From NCBI GenBank assembly GCA_035356975.1, contig DAORGW010000001.1:1-64000 (forward strand): 64,000 nt of DNA, given 5' to 3'. Numbering within the stretch: the stretch's first letter is position 1; every line of letters begins with the position of its first letter. The notes beneath the pieces were generated by a model. It made no database searches. It had not been told where the DNA came from and worked only from the letters and a program-made list of their open reading frames with translations. The position numbers were made by a program, and so were the translations under genes. Below, one piece after another: positions 34,076 to 41,354 of the stretch. Source of the DNA: STF1-138 sp035356975 (GTDB lineage: Bacteria; Patescibacteriota; Patescibacteriia; UBA1558; S5-K13).

Positions 34076-34086
34076 GTTTTTTATAG

Positions 34087-35073
34087 TTAAAGTTTAATGT
34101 GATTTTTTGTTAAAAGTCCAGATTGTGCACCAATGTTTGATACAACGCCTCCACTTCTAAGCATTGCTAGTTTTAAAGATTTTTTAATATCATTATTATA
34201 AATAATAAGTCCCGCGACAAAACTCGAATTAAATGCATCACCCGCTCCTGTTGTGTTTATTGATTTTTGTTTTGTGGCTTTTTCAAAATATATATTTTTT
34301 CCATCATAGACGTATGCGCCTAAATGTCCATAAGTTATAACACAGGTTTTTAGTCCCCACGAACACATTGTTTTTAATAATTTTTCTGCATTATCGGTTT
34401 TTATACCACTACTTTTTACTAAATCAATTGCTTCGGATTTATTTAAGCAAAAAATTTCTATATTTTTAAAATATTTTTTAAAAAATTTATAACCCAAGTT
34501 TAATTGTGGAACACCGGGATTCCAGGCTATTTTTATATTTTTATTTTTAGCAACTTCAAAAATTGTATTTATGTTTTTTGTAAATAAATTTTGTTTTCCA
34601 CCAAGTGACGCAATATAAAACCATTTGGAATTTATGTTAGATAATTTTTGTTTTGAAATATTAAGTAGTGAATTTGCTCCACGATGTGTGAATAAAATGT
34701 GCTCATTATAATTTCCAAAATTTATAATAAAAGAAAATCCCGCATGAATTTTCTGTGATTTTGTAATATTTGATATGTCAATTTTTTTATTTTTAAGTTC
34801 TTTCATGATTGCATCAGAAAACCAGTCATCACCTAAATTTGTGAATATTGAAGTTTTGAGCTCTAAGTTTGAAAAACTTACAGCTGTATTCATACCACCA
34901 CCTCCAAATGTCATATGAACATCATCCGAATTTATTTTTCCACCATATTCAAATGCTAAAAGTTCTGGTGCTAAAATATTTTTTTTATTCTTTATAATTA
35001 TAGCTTCTTTTGTGTAGTACATTATATCTTGAGTTGCTCCACCAAAAGTTACCATATCAAATTGTTTTTTCAT
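34087..35073 (-). CDS. PfkB-family carbohydrate kinase
   Basis: 328 residues from the chosen start, where MKKQFDMVTFGGATQD matches the usual family opening. A longer frame begins at 35103. FGGGGMNTAVSFSNLELKTSIFTNLGDD is the PfkB signature 1 region and INTTGAGDAFNSSFVAGLI signature 2 with the catalytic Asp (GAGD). It phosphorylates a sugar or nucleoside. The substrate cannot be read from sequence. It is upstream of pduL and ackA on the same strand, 11 bp away, so carbohydrate entry and acetate formation may be co-expressed. Confidence 0.88.
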   Translation of the reverse strand: MKKQFDMVTFGGATQDIMYYTKEAIIIKNKKNILAPELLAFEYGGKINSDDVHMTFGGGGMNTAVSFSNLELKTSIFTNLGDDWFSDAIMKELKNKKIDISNITKSQKIHAGFSFIINFGNYNEHILFTHRGANSLLNISKQKLSNINSKWFYIASLGGKQNLFTKNINTIFEVAKNKNIKIAWNPGVPQLNLGYKFFKKYFKNIEIFCLNKSEAIDLVKSSGIKTDNAEKLLKTMCSWGLKTCVITYGHLGAYVYDGKNIYFEKATKQKSINTTGAGDAFNSSFVAGLIIYNNDIKKSLKLAMLRSGGVVSNIGAQSGLLTKNHIKL

Positions 35074-35107
35074 AAAATAAATAAAATTAGTTTCTAAAAC
35101 CATTATT

Positions 35108-35116
35108 ATTATAGCA
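35108..35116 (-). promoter_or_regulatory. Extended -10 promoter of the pfkB-pduL-ackA run
   Basis: Minus-strand TGCTATAAT. The start site would fall near 35101, about 28 nt before the chosen ATG of the PfkB kinase gene. Confidence 0.5.
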
Positions 35117-35154
35117 CAATATTTTGATTGAGAAAAATTACAAAATATAAAAAA

Positions 35155-35173
35155 ATAGCCAATAATTGACCAT
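35155..35173. terminator. Hairpin terminator after the truncated surface gene
   Basis: ATAGCCAA (35155-35162) pairs with TTGACCAT (35166-35173) including G-T pairs. Flanking A and T runs make it usable on either strand. The 150 bp between it and the truncated surface gene hold no clear gene. One +1-frame stretch of 26 codons is open. Confidence 0.55.
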
Positions 35174-35331
35174 TTTTTATTTTATTATTTGCCTTTTTGT
35201 TGTGTGCCAATGCGTGGAGTTTTTATTAATACTAATTGTTTTATTTAAAATTGTATTTATTTATTACCTACTCAATCACACCTCCCTCTGTATAATCAGA
35301 AAACAATGACTCATCTAGATCATATACTAAC

Positions 35332-35628
35332 TTATTCCAAATTATTGTCATAATCTCCTATAGGAAGCCAACCAGTTCCTGTTGTCATTGCTGTTTTGAA
35401 TTCAGAAACACTAGAATATCCATCTGGAATTGTTAAGTCATAACTATTATCATCATTGAAATCTAGATCTGTAACTAGTTCATAGTTGCCATTTAATGTA
35501 CTTCTTACATTATATAGATCTTGAATACTACTTATTGTAGTTGTTGCTGCTTTTGTGGTATTTATACTTATTATAAAGAATAAAAATACAACACAAAAGA
35601 AGATTAAATATTTGTTTAGTTTATTCAT
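35332..35628 (-). pseudogene. Truncated secreted GLUG-type surface protein
   Basis: 98 codons. The signal peptide is about 1-27 (ends TKAA). Then comes SIQDLYNVRSTLNGNYELVTDLDF and TGWLPIGDYDNN, the opening of GLUG/right-handed beta-helix surface proteins, which normally run on for hundreds of residues. Here the frame stops immediately after DYDNNLE. Just beyond, the +1 frame stays open for 26 codons. This suggests a deletion or frameshift remnant, though a short secreted protein is not ruled out. An extended -10 box (TGTTATAAT, 35658-35666) precedes it. Confidence 0.55.
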
Positions 35629-35676
35629 AAAAATTAATATTATTATTTAATAATATTATTATAACATAAATTACAT

Positions 35677-35726
35677 GGGGGGGTAGATATTCCCCCAACC
35701 TCGCAGGTTGGCAACCTCGAAGGTTG
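35677..35726. repeat. Three tandem hairpins (AACCT-CGN-AGGTT type), family C
   Basis: GGGGG / CCCCC (35677-35696), CCAACCT-CGC-AGGTTGG (35695-35711) and CAACCT-CGA-AGGTTG (35712-35726) follow each other. They are far richer in G and C than the surroundings and lie between the ncRNA terminator and the truncated surface gene. Confidence 0.7.
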
Positions 35727-35738
35727 AAAATATATAAA

Positions 35739-35906
35739 TAATAAAAACCGGGCCATAAACCCAGTTTTTGCAATATCTGAAAGTCCAGTGTGGAAAGACT
35801 CCAAACATTAATTTTGGGTTGAGTTCTGAGATTAGCACCATGGTGCTAAAACTACCCGAGCTCCCAACGTTGTAGATGTAAAGTTCCAAATTCTGAACCA
35901 TCAGAC
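35739..35906 (-). ncRNA. Candidate orphan small RNA, about 165 nt
   Basis: An extended -10 box TGATATAAT (minus strand, 35913-35921) predicts a start near 35906. A strong terminator, AAAAACTGGG pairing with CCCGGTTTTT plus a U run (35743-35769), ends it. In between is a hairpin TTAGCAC-CATG-GTGCTAA with flanking GAGCTC / GAACTC, and a second stem AGTC / GACT around TTTCCACACTG. The only ORF (76 codons from 35901) has no SD and runs through the terminator. Isolated between the ndk terminator and repeat family C. Not matched to a known RNA family by eye. Confidence 0.6.
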
Positions 35907-35912
35907 AATTTA

Positions 35913-35921
35913 ATTATATCA
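35913..35921 (-). promoter_or_regulatory. Extended -10 promoter of the candidate small RNA
   Basis: Minus-strand TGATATAAT, lying just beyond the ndk terminator, so it would start independent transcription. Confidence 0.5.
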
Positions 35922-35941
35922 TGAATGAAAATAATTAAAAA

Positions 35942-35967
35942 ACGGGTTTCCTGCCCAGAAAACTCGT
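35942..35967 (-). terminator. Terminator of ndk
   Basis: Minus-strand ACGAGTTT (35960-35967) pairs with AAACCCGT (35942-35949), with one G-T pair, followed by a run of Ts. Confidence 0.8.
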
Positions 35968-35990
35968 TTACTATTTTATCAAAGATAAAA

Positions 35991-36584
35991 TTAATCTAAA
36001 ATTCCATCAAGATTTACATCGTAAAGAATTTTTTCATTTAAGTGTGTGTATTTTATAATCTCATAATCTTTAAACCAAACATTTATTTCTCTTTGTGCTT
36101 CTTCTACTTCATCGGAGCAATGAACTAAGTTTCTTACACATCTTGCATCAATATTCGCTAGCTCATATGAATCAATTGTATAATCACTTCTTATTGTTCC
36201 AACGTCTGATGTAAGTGGTTCTGTGCCACCAACTAGTTTTTTAACAATTCCAATAGATTTGTTTCCCTCGAAAACCATTACTAATATTGGCCCAGCTGTT
36301 ATAAAAGAAACATTTCCTTCTAACATATCTTTACCATATTCTAATTCCGTTTTTTCAATTGGTAGATTTTTATTTTTTCTATTTTCTACTGTTTTAGTGC
36401 CAACTTTTAAAAACCAAGCTTCATCTTTATTATAATGGGCTAGTGCTTGTTCTCTTGTTGCTACTGTAAATTTTGCTGCAACCATTTTTAGACCAGTTTT
36501 TTCAATTCTAGATATTATTTCACCCATTAGACTTCTTTGTATTGAGTCCGGCTTTAGAATAACTAATGTTCTTTCGTTTTTCAT
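35991..36584 (-). CDS. ndk: Nucleoside diphosphate kinase with insertion
   Basis: Balances NTP pools by phosphoryl transfer from ATP. 197 residues, longer than the usual 140-150. ERTLVILKPDSIQRSLMGEII at the start, GPILVMVFEG and the phosphohistidine in ARCVRNLVHCSDEVEEAQREI are intact. An insertion of about 35 residues, VGTKTVENRKNKNLP with neighbours (about 62-92), lies between the Kpn-loop region and GPILVMV. A C-terminal extension follows. Similar long forms exist in other CPR and archaea as far as I recall. It has its own terminator. Confidence 0.93.
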   Translation of the reverse strand: MKNERTLVILKPDSIQRSLMGEIISRIEKTGLKMVAAKFTVATREQALAHYNKDEAWFLKVGTKTVENRKNKNLPIEKTELEYGKDMLEGNVSFITAGPILVMVFEGNKSIGIVKKLVGGTEPLTSDVGTIRSDYTIDSYELANIDARCVRNLVHCSDEVEEAQREINVWFKDYEIIKYTHLNEKILYDVNLDGILD

Positions 36585-36628
36585 GATTTTGTTTGGAGTT
36601 TGATCGAGTTAAACCCGATTAGCTCGTA

Positions 36629-37006
36629 TTATTTTAATATTTCTTTAACTTTATCAACAACTTGAGCTGGAGTAAGATTTGCTTTAACTAGATAATCTTT
36701 CGCACCCAACTCATTTCCTTTTTTAATATCTTCGTCTTGACCTAGATTTGTAAGCATTATAACTGGAATATTTTTGGTCTTTGCGTCTGATTTTAATTCT
36801 TTTAAAACCATAAACCCGTCCATTTCAGGCATTATTACATCAAGTAAAATTATGTTTGGATTTTCTTTTTGCGCTAATTCTAAACCAGTTTTTCCATTTG
36901 ATGCTTTCATTGGTTCAAATCCTTCTTTTTCAAATTTAGAAATATACATATTTACCAACATTTCCTCGTCTTCCACTATTAAAACTTTAATTTTTTTATT
37001 TGTCAT
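36629..37006 (-). CDS. Stand-alone response regulator receiver (CheY-like)
   Basis: 125 residues from the chosen start MTNKKIKVLIVEDEEM. The frame is open to 37036. The acidic pair EDE, the phospho-acceptor Asp in NIILLDVIMPEMDG, the Thr/Ser switch IPVIMLTN and the conserved Lys in AKDYLVKANL are all present. No output domain. No histidine kinase is encoded in the window, so its partner is unknown. A second receiver or protein interaction output is likely. Confidence 0.92.
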   Translation of the reverse strand: MTNKKIKVLIVEDEEMLVNMYISKFEKEGFEPMKASNGKTGLELAQKENPNIILLDVIMPEMDGFMVLKELKSDAKTKNIPVIMLTNLGQDEDIKKGNELGAKDYLVKANLTPAQVVDKVKEILK

Positions 37007-37075
37007 AGCTTTTATTTTAACATTAAAAAATCCCATTAGAGATTGTTTTTATTATATATTAATCAATTAAAAAGG

Positions 37076-37915
37076 TCAATTTTTATATTCTGTATAATAA
37101 TTTTCTCCGTCTGATTTTATTATAATATTTCCCAGCTCATCATTTCTTAAAATTTTTGAGCCATTTTTTATAATTCTATCAAGTGCTTCTTTATGTGGAT
37201 GTCCAAATTTATTATCAGATCCAGATTGAATTATTGTAATTTCTGGCTTTATTGTATTTAATAAATTGTCACAATTTGAATATTTTGAGCCATGGTGAGA
37301 TGCTTTAAAAATTTCTGATTTTAAATTCGTATTATCTTTTAAAATTATATTTTCAATTTCACACGATGCATCTCCATTAAAAATAGCATCAAAATTTTTG
37401 TAAGTTAATTTTATTGAAACACTTGCATCATTTAAATTTTCTACTGTTTTTGTTTTTGGCATATAAATAATAGACAAATATAAATTTTCATCAATTTCAT
37501 ATCTGTCTCCTAGTTTTGGTTTTGTAATTTCTAAATTATAATCATTTATAATTTTTTTCATATAATTATAATCAGATAAATTAACATCAATCCCTGAATA
37601 AATTATTTTTTGAGTTTTGTATTTTTTAATTATGGGAATTAGCCCATAATAATGATCTTTATGTGGATGGGTAATAATTATTAAATCAATTTTATTATTT
37701 CTATAAGCTATGAATTTGTTTATTTTTTCTGGTAAATCTGAGTCGGGTCCACCATCAATTAAAATATTTTTTCCGGTTTGAGTTTTTATTAAAATCGCGT
37801 CACCTTGACCAACATCAATGAAAATAATATTTAATAATTTGTCATTTTTTTCGTATGTATAATAAAATCCTAAAATCAAAACTATAATTATTATAAAAAT
37901 TATTTTTTTAGTCAT
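37076..37915 (-). CDS. ComEC-type metallo-beta-lactamase domain protein (split)
   Basis: 279 residues from MTKK. The frame continues to 37951. An N-terminal hydrophobic anchor (about 4-22) precedes the MBL fold: NIIFIDVGQGDAILIKT, the metal motif ITHPHKDHYYG (HxHxDH), NDASVSIKLTYKN and FKASHHGSKYSN. In most bacteria this domain is the C-terminal part of ComEC. Here it is a separate gene whose ATG overlaps the end of the comEC channel gene by 8 nt (ATGACTAA). Probably a nuclease for the DNA strand not imported. Confidence 0.88.
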   Translation of the reverse strand: MTKKIIFIIIIVLILGFYYTYEKNDKLLNIIFIDVGQGDAILIKTQTGKNILIDGGPDSDLPEKINKFIAYRNNKIDLIIITHPHKDHYYGLIPIIKKYKTQKIIYSGIDVNLSDYNYMKKIINDYNLEITKPKLGDRYEIDENLYLSIIYMPKTKTVENLNDASVSIKLTYKNFDAIFNGDASCEIENIILKDNTNLKSEIFKASHHGSKYSNCDNLLNTIKPEITIIQSGSDNKFGHPHKEALDRIIKNGSKILRNDELGNIIIKSDGENYYTEYKN

Positions 37916-39377
37916 ATTGTTTTTTAGATTTTTTAAAAACAAAATAAACAATCACAACATATGAAAAAAACATAAAAAGCAATGAAAAATTATTTATCGA
38001 AATACTCGCAAAAGTTATTTTTGATAATTCATTTGCTGTTTTTATCATTAATTGTAAATTTGCATAATTAAAAAATCCAATTATTTTGGCAAAATCTAAA
38101 TTTATATAAGAAAAAACAACAGCAAAAAACGAAACCAACATATTAATTGAAATAAGTGGCAAAATTAAAAGATTTGATATAGGAGAAATAATTGATAATT
38201 GTTTGAATTGATAAATCAAAATTGGTGTGGTTGTAATTATTGCAGAAATACTTGATGTAAGCGATGAGCGGATTTCAAGTGATTCTGGTAAAAATTCGAA
38301 ATATTTTTCTATAAGTGGACTTATATAAATTAATCCATAAGTTGCAAAAAAACTAAGTTGAAATCCCACGTCATAGAAAATTGTATATGGGTTTATCATA
38401 GCAATTATAAATGTGCTGTATGATAAAAGTAGTGAATTTTTCATTATTTTTCCAATGTTTTGAGAAAACATAAGGATTATTGCCATAATTGCTGCTCTTA
38501 TTGTCGAAGCACCGAGTCCTGATAAAAACACGAATCCAATTACAATAAAGCAAATTATTATAAATGATTTTTTTCTGTTTACCCCAGCTGATATAAGTAA
38601 ATTTAAACAAACCAGGGAAATTATACTTACATGCATTCCAGAGACAACAATTATGTGACTTATTCCAATTCTTTTGAAGTCGTTTTTTATTCCTTCTGAC
38701 ACGATATTTTTTCCAAATAATAATCCGTTTATAAAAGATGAATATGGCTCGGGCCAAATTGAATCAGAGTGGTCAAATAAATTTTTTCTAAGTTTATAAA
38801 TTAAACCTATGATTTTGTTTCCATTGTTGTGTGATATAATCTCTATATTTCTCGATGAACAAATTGAATAAATGTTTTGTTTCATTAGGTATTTGTCATA
38901 AGAAAAGTTTTCAATTTTTTCGGGGCGCTTCAGCTCACAATCAAAGACTATTTCATCCCCGTAATTATATTGTGGATATAAATCTGTTGTTACAAGTAGG
39001 TTTCCAGAGATTTCTTTGTTTTCCTCAATAATTGCCTTTGTTTCTATGGTTAATTTTTGATAATTGATTCTTTCATCTGGAAGCGCCCCCACAACGCCTT
39101 TTATTTTTAAAAATTTCCCAGTATAAAACCAGATTTTTGTGTTATCATTTCTTTCAATTTTTAAAACATTAGTTCTATAAAATCCAAGAATTAAAAAAAT
39201 AAATATTAAAAAAATAATACTTATTTTAAATTTATTTAAAGTTACAAATAATACAAAAAATAGTATTATTGCATATATAAGATAGTTTTTTTCAATTGAA
39301 ATATTAGAAAAACATGAAATCGCGATTCCAATTAGAAATGTAATGCAGAGTATTATATTTTTTAATGTTTTGTTCAT
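37908..39377 (-). CDS. comEC: ComEC/Rec2 DNA uptake channel (without MBL domain)
   Basis: 489 residues. Two or three N-terminal helices (about 5-60) are followed by an OB-like domain (IKGVVGALPDERINYQKL, about 95-165). The competence domain has several helices and the family motif RIGISHIIVVSGMHVSI, then GLGASTIRAAIMAIILMFSQ and FQLSFFATYGLIYISPLIE. The protein ends in KKSKKQYD before the usual MBL domain, which is the next gene. Imports single-stranded DNA in natural transformation. No pilus or ComEA genes are in the window. Confidence 0.9.
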   Translation of the reverse strand: MNKTLKNIILCITFLIGIAISCFSNISIEKNYLIYAIILFFVLFVTLNKFKISIIFLIFIFLILGFYRTNVLKIERNDNTKIWFYTGKFLKIKGVVGALPDERINYQKLTIETKAIIEENKEISGNLLVTTDLYPQYNYGDEIVFDCELKRPEKIENFSYDKYLMKQNIYSICSSRNIEIISHNNGNKIIGLIYKLRKNLFDHSDSIWPEPYSSFINGLLFGKNIVSEGIKNDFKRIGISHIIVVSGMHVSIISLVCLNLLISAGVNRKKSFIIICFIVIGFVFLSGLGASTIRAAIMAIILMFSQNIGKIMKNSLLLSYSTFIIAMINPYTIFYDVGFQLSFFATYGLIYISPLIEKYFEFLPESLEIRSSLTSSISAIITTTPILIYQFKQLSIISPISNLLILPLISINMLVSFFAVVFSYINLDFAKIIGFFNYANLQLMIKTANELSKITFASISINNFSLLFMFFSYVVIVYFVFKKSKKQYD

Positions 39378-39436
39378 ATTTTAGGAATTAGGAACTGGGA
39401 TTTAGGATTTGGGAACCGGGAATTGGGATGCGCAAT
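39378..39436. repeat. Degenerate GGGATTNGGGA-type simple repeat
   Basis: Runs of AGGAATTAGGAACTGGGAT, TAGGATTTGGGAACC and GGGAATTGGG follow one another. On the minus strand it lies directly after the S23-type pseudogene. Such TCCCAATTCCC strings often follow genes of that family, to my recollection. Confidence 0.5.
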
Positions 39437-39805
39437 TCATTTTGTTCTTAAAGAACTTATTAATTTATTTAGCATTTTATGAATTATCACTATCTTTTCT
39501 ATTATTTCTTTTAACTTTTCTCGTGTTATATAATTTAAATCCATTGATACAAAAACTTGACTTTGTAATTCTATTTAAAGAACCAAGTGCTATTCTATAA
39601 AAATATATCTTATCTCTGTGTGATATTCTTCCAAATCCTTCTCTTATGTTTGATATTATAGATCCGAAGATCTTCTCATTTGATTTTTTAATGAAAATAA
39701 TTCATCTTTTGGAAAGTTTTTGGTTATTTTGTAAATTTCTAAAACTAAAACTCTCCCATGTTTCCAAACATTGAAGTTTTCAAAATTCAAAAAATCGCCT
39801 TTCAT
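39437..39805 (-). pseudogene. Frameshifted four-helix-bundle protein (S23 / 23S rRNA intervening-sequence family)
   Basis: Reading the minus strand from the ATG at 39805 gives MKGDFLNFENFNVWKHG, EIYKITKNFPKDELF and LKNQMRRSS, the N-terminal half of the family. The frame then stops at TAA (39658-39660 region) after a one-base loss. The next frame gives SIISNI-EGFGRISHRDKIYF and RIALGSLN. After a one-base gain the original frame resumes as ELQSQVFVSMDLNYITREKL and ends LISSLRTK. All three pieces are in family order, so this is one gene broken twice. Function of intact relatives is unknown. Confidence 0.8.
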
Positions 39806-39860
39806 ATTATTTAAAATTAGTTATTAACCCTATGCATGTCCTGAGTCCTAAATCTCAATA

Positions 39861-39914
39861 AAAAAAGCCACCTGCTCGTATTCTACGCAAAGCGTTGTAA
39901 ACGAGATTGGCGAC
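39861..39914 (-). terminator. Terminator of prfB, three-tier hairpin
   Basis: On the minus strand GTCGCC / GGTGGC, CTCGT / ACGAG and ACGC / GCGT nest in one stem (39867-39914) that runs into seven Ts. Confidence 0.8.
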
Positions 39915-39946
39915 CTATTTGTATATTAGAACTATTATTTAAAAAG

Positions 39947-40996
39947 TCAAATTTTATTTTTCAATACACTTTCAATAAAATTCAATATTTCTCCATCAAG
40001 TACTCTTTGAGTATCACTTGTTTCATATTTACTGCGTAAATCCTTTACCATTTTGTATGGATGAAGAACATAAGATCTAATTTGATTTCCCCAGGCAGCT
40101 TGTTTTATTTCTCCCTTTATTTTTTTCTTTTCTTCGTCTGATTTTTCTTCGTAATATTTTGCAAGTTTAGATTTCAAATATTTCATTGCAGTTTCTTTGT
40201 TTTGTGATTGAGACCTTTGGTTTTGACATGTTACAACAATTCCAGTTGGAATATGTGTGATTCTAACCGCAGAATCAGTTGTGTTTACATGTTGACCACC
40301 TGCGCCGGATGCTCGGTAAGTATCAATTTTTAAATCCTTTTCATTTATTTCTACTTCGATATCTTCAATTTCGGGAAAAACATTTACCATTGCAAATGAA
40401 GTGTGCCTAGCATTGTCAGCGTCAAATGGTGAAAGACGAACTAATCTGTGAACCCCATCCTCGGCTTTTAGATATCCATAAACATAATTACCTGTAATTT
40501 CTATTGTTATACTTTTATATCCAGCTTCTTCGCCTTTGTTTTCATCAATAATTTGCGTATCCCAATTCATTTTTTCTGCGAACCTTAAATACATTCTAAG
40601 CAACACTTCTACCCAATCTTGGGATTCTGTGCCACCCGCTCCCGCAAAAATATTTATAATTGCATTTTTGTCATCATATTTATCTCTAAAAAGTAATTTT
40701 ATTTCAAATGATTTTAATTTTTTTTCTAAATCATAAATTTTTTGTATTTCAGTTTTTTCTGAGAGTTCATTAATTTCTTTTTCTAGTGAATTAATTGTTG
40801 TAATTTCACTTTCCAAAAATTTTAATTTTTGTGATAATTTTTTTGCATTTTCTTGATTAGTCCAAAAATTAGAATCAGACATTTTATTTTGAATTTCACT
40901 AATTTCTTTTTCATATTTTTTTAAATCAAAAAATGGTTTTAGTTTTTCGAAGCCAATTTGTAATTGTTTAATTTTGTCTTGCAATTCTTGATCCAT
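39947..40996 (-). CDS. prfB: Peptide chain release factor 2
   Basis: 349 residues. The codon-reading motif SPF is in RLSPFDADNARHTSFA and the catalytic GGQ in YRASGAGGQHVNTTDSAVRI. It releases peptides at UAA and UGA. The N-terminal coiled coil starts KIKQLQIGFEKLKPFFDLKKYEKEI and the frame is continuous there, so the programmed frameshift found in many RF2 genes is absent. Its presence agrees with UGA being used as a stop in this window. No SD site. Confidence 0.95.
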   Translation of the reverse strand: MDQELQDKIKQLQIGFEKLKPFFDLKKYEKEISEIQNKMSDSNFWTNQENAKKLSQKLKFLESEITTINSLEKEINELSEKTEIQKIYDLEKKLKSFEIKLLFRDKYDDKNAIINIFAGAGGTESQDWVEVLLRMYLRFAEKMNWDTQIIDENKGEEAGYKSITIEITGNYVYGYLKAEDGVHRLVRLSPFDADNARHTSFAMVNVFPEIEDIEVEINEKDLKIDTYRASGAGGQHVNTTDSAVRITHIPTGIVVTCQNQRSQSQNKETAMKYLKSKLAKYYEEKSDEEKKKIKGEIKQAAWGNQIRSYVLHPYKMVKDLRSKYETSDTQRVLDGEILNFIESVLKNKI

Positions 40997-41107
40997 TGAT
41001 TTTTTGATTTAAAAGGGGTTATGATTAAATTATAAAGCATGTTTGTAATTTATCATAGATTTTTTTTGGTAGCAACTGAGTGGAGTCAATGCTCAGTAGG
41101 AGGAAAA

Positions 41108-41281
41108 ATGGGAGAAAACAGAAACAGAGACAGGAGGAACAACAAGAGAAAGCGCGAACAGAGAAAAGTGTTTGGTCACAGTTCAAATGAAACAAAGACC
41201 AATCAAGTGAGAATTCACAAACAGAAAAAACACAGACACAATAAGAGTGATAAAAAATATCACCAAGGAGGCACACATTGA
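41108..41281 (+). CDS. Small, highly basic protein of unknown function
   Basis: 57 residues, more than a third Lys, Arg or His, with no hydrophobic core: MGENRNRDRRNNKRKREQRK, then HKQKKHRHNKSDKKYHQGG. AGGAGG lies 5 nt before the ATG, which decides the start over an ATG 69 nt earlier. A 6-bp inverted repeat ACTGAG / CTCAGT (41075-41097) abuts the SD. The gene has its own terminator. Composition is less AT-rich than neighbours. Nucleic-acid binding is a guess from charge alone. Confidence 0.65.
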   Translation: MGENRNRDRRNNKRKREQRKVFGHSSNETKTNQVRIHKQKKHRHNKSDKKYHQGGTH

Positions 41282-41303
41282 AGACTTATTTTAATCCCAA
41301 CTA

Positions 41304-41340
41304 AAAAGGGTTTGCTATATTTAACAAAGCAGACCCTTTT
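41304..41340 (+). terminator. Terminator of the small basic protein gene
   Basis: AAAAGGGTTTGC (41304-41315) pairs with GCAGACCCTTTT (41329-41340) with one G-T pair. Confidence 0.85.
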
Positions 41341-41354
41341 CATTTACCATTTTC

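Noticed and set aside
35671..35901. 76-codon minus-strand ORF
   Set aside because: No SD, runs through a strong intrinsic terminator and tandem hairpins, and has no protein-like pattern. Treated as a small RNA region instead.
37908..37951. ComEC split as a simple sequencing frameshift
   Set aside because: The MBL protein has its own start and membrane anchor, and the channel protein ends in a natural basic tail, so a real split is more likely. Reads could still settle it.
39409..39600. 63-codon plus-strand ORF
   Set aside because: It is the antisense shadow of the frameshifted four-helix-bundle pseudogene.
39947..40996. Programmed +1 frameshift in prfB
   Set aside because: The N-terminal frame is continuous from ATG through the usual frameshift region, with no internal UGA.
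41025..41276. Cys-rich minus-strand ORF
   Set aside because: Shadow of the SD-bearing basic protein on the plus strand. The Cys and Phe codons are the complement of Lys and Arg codons.
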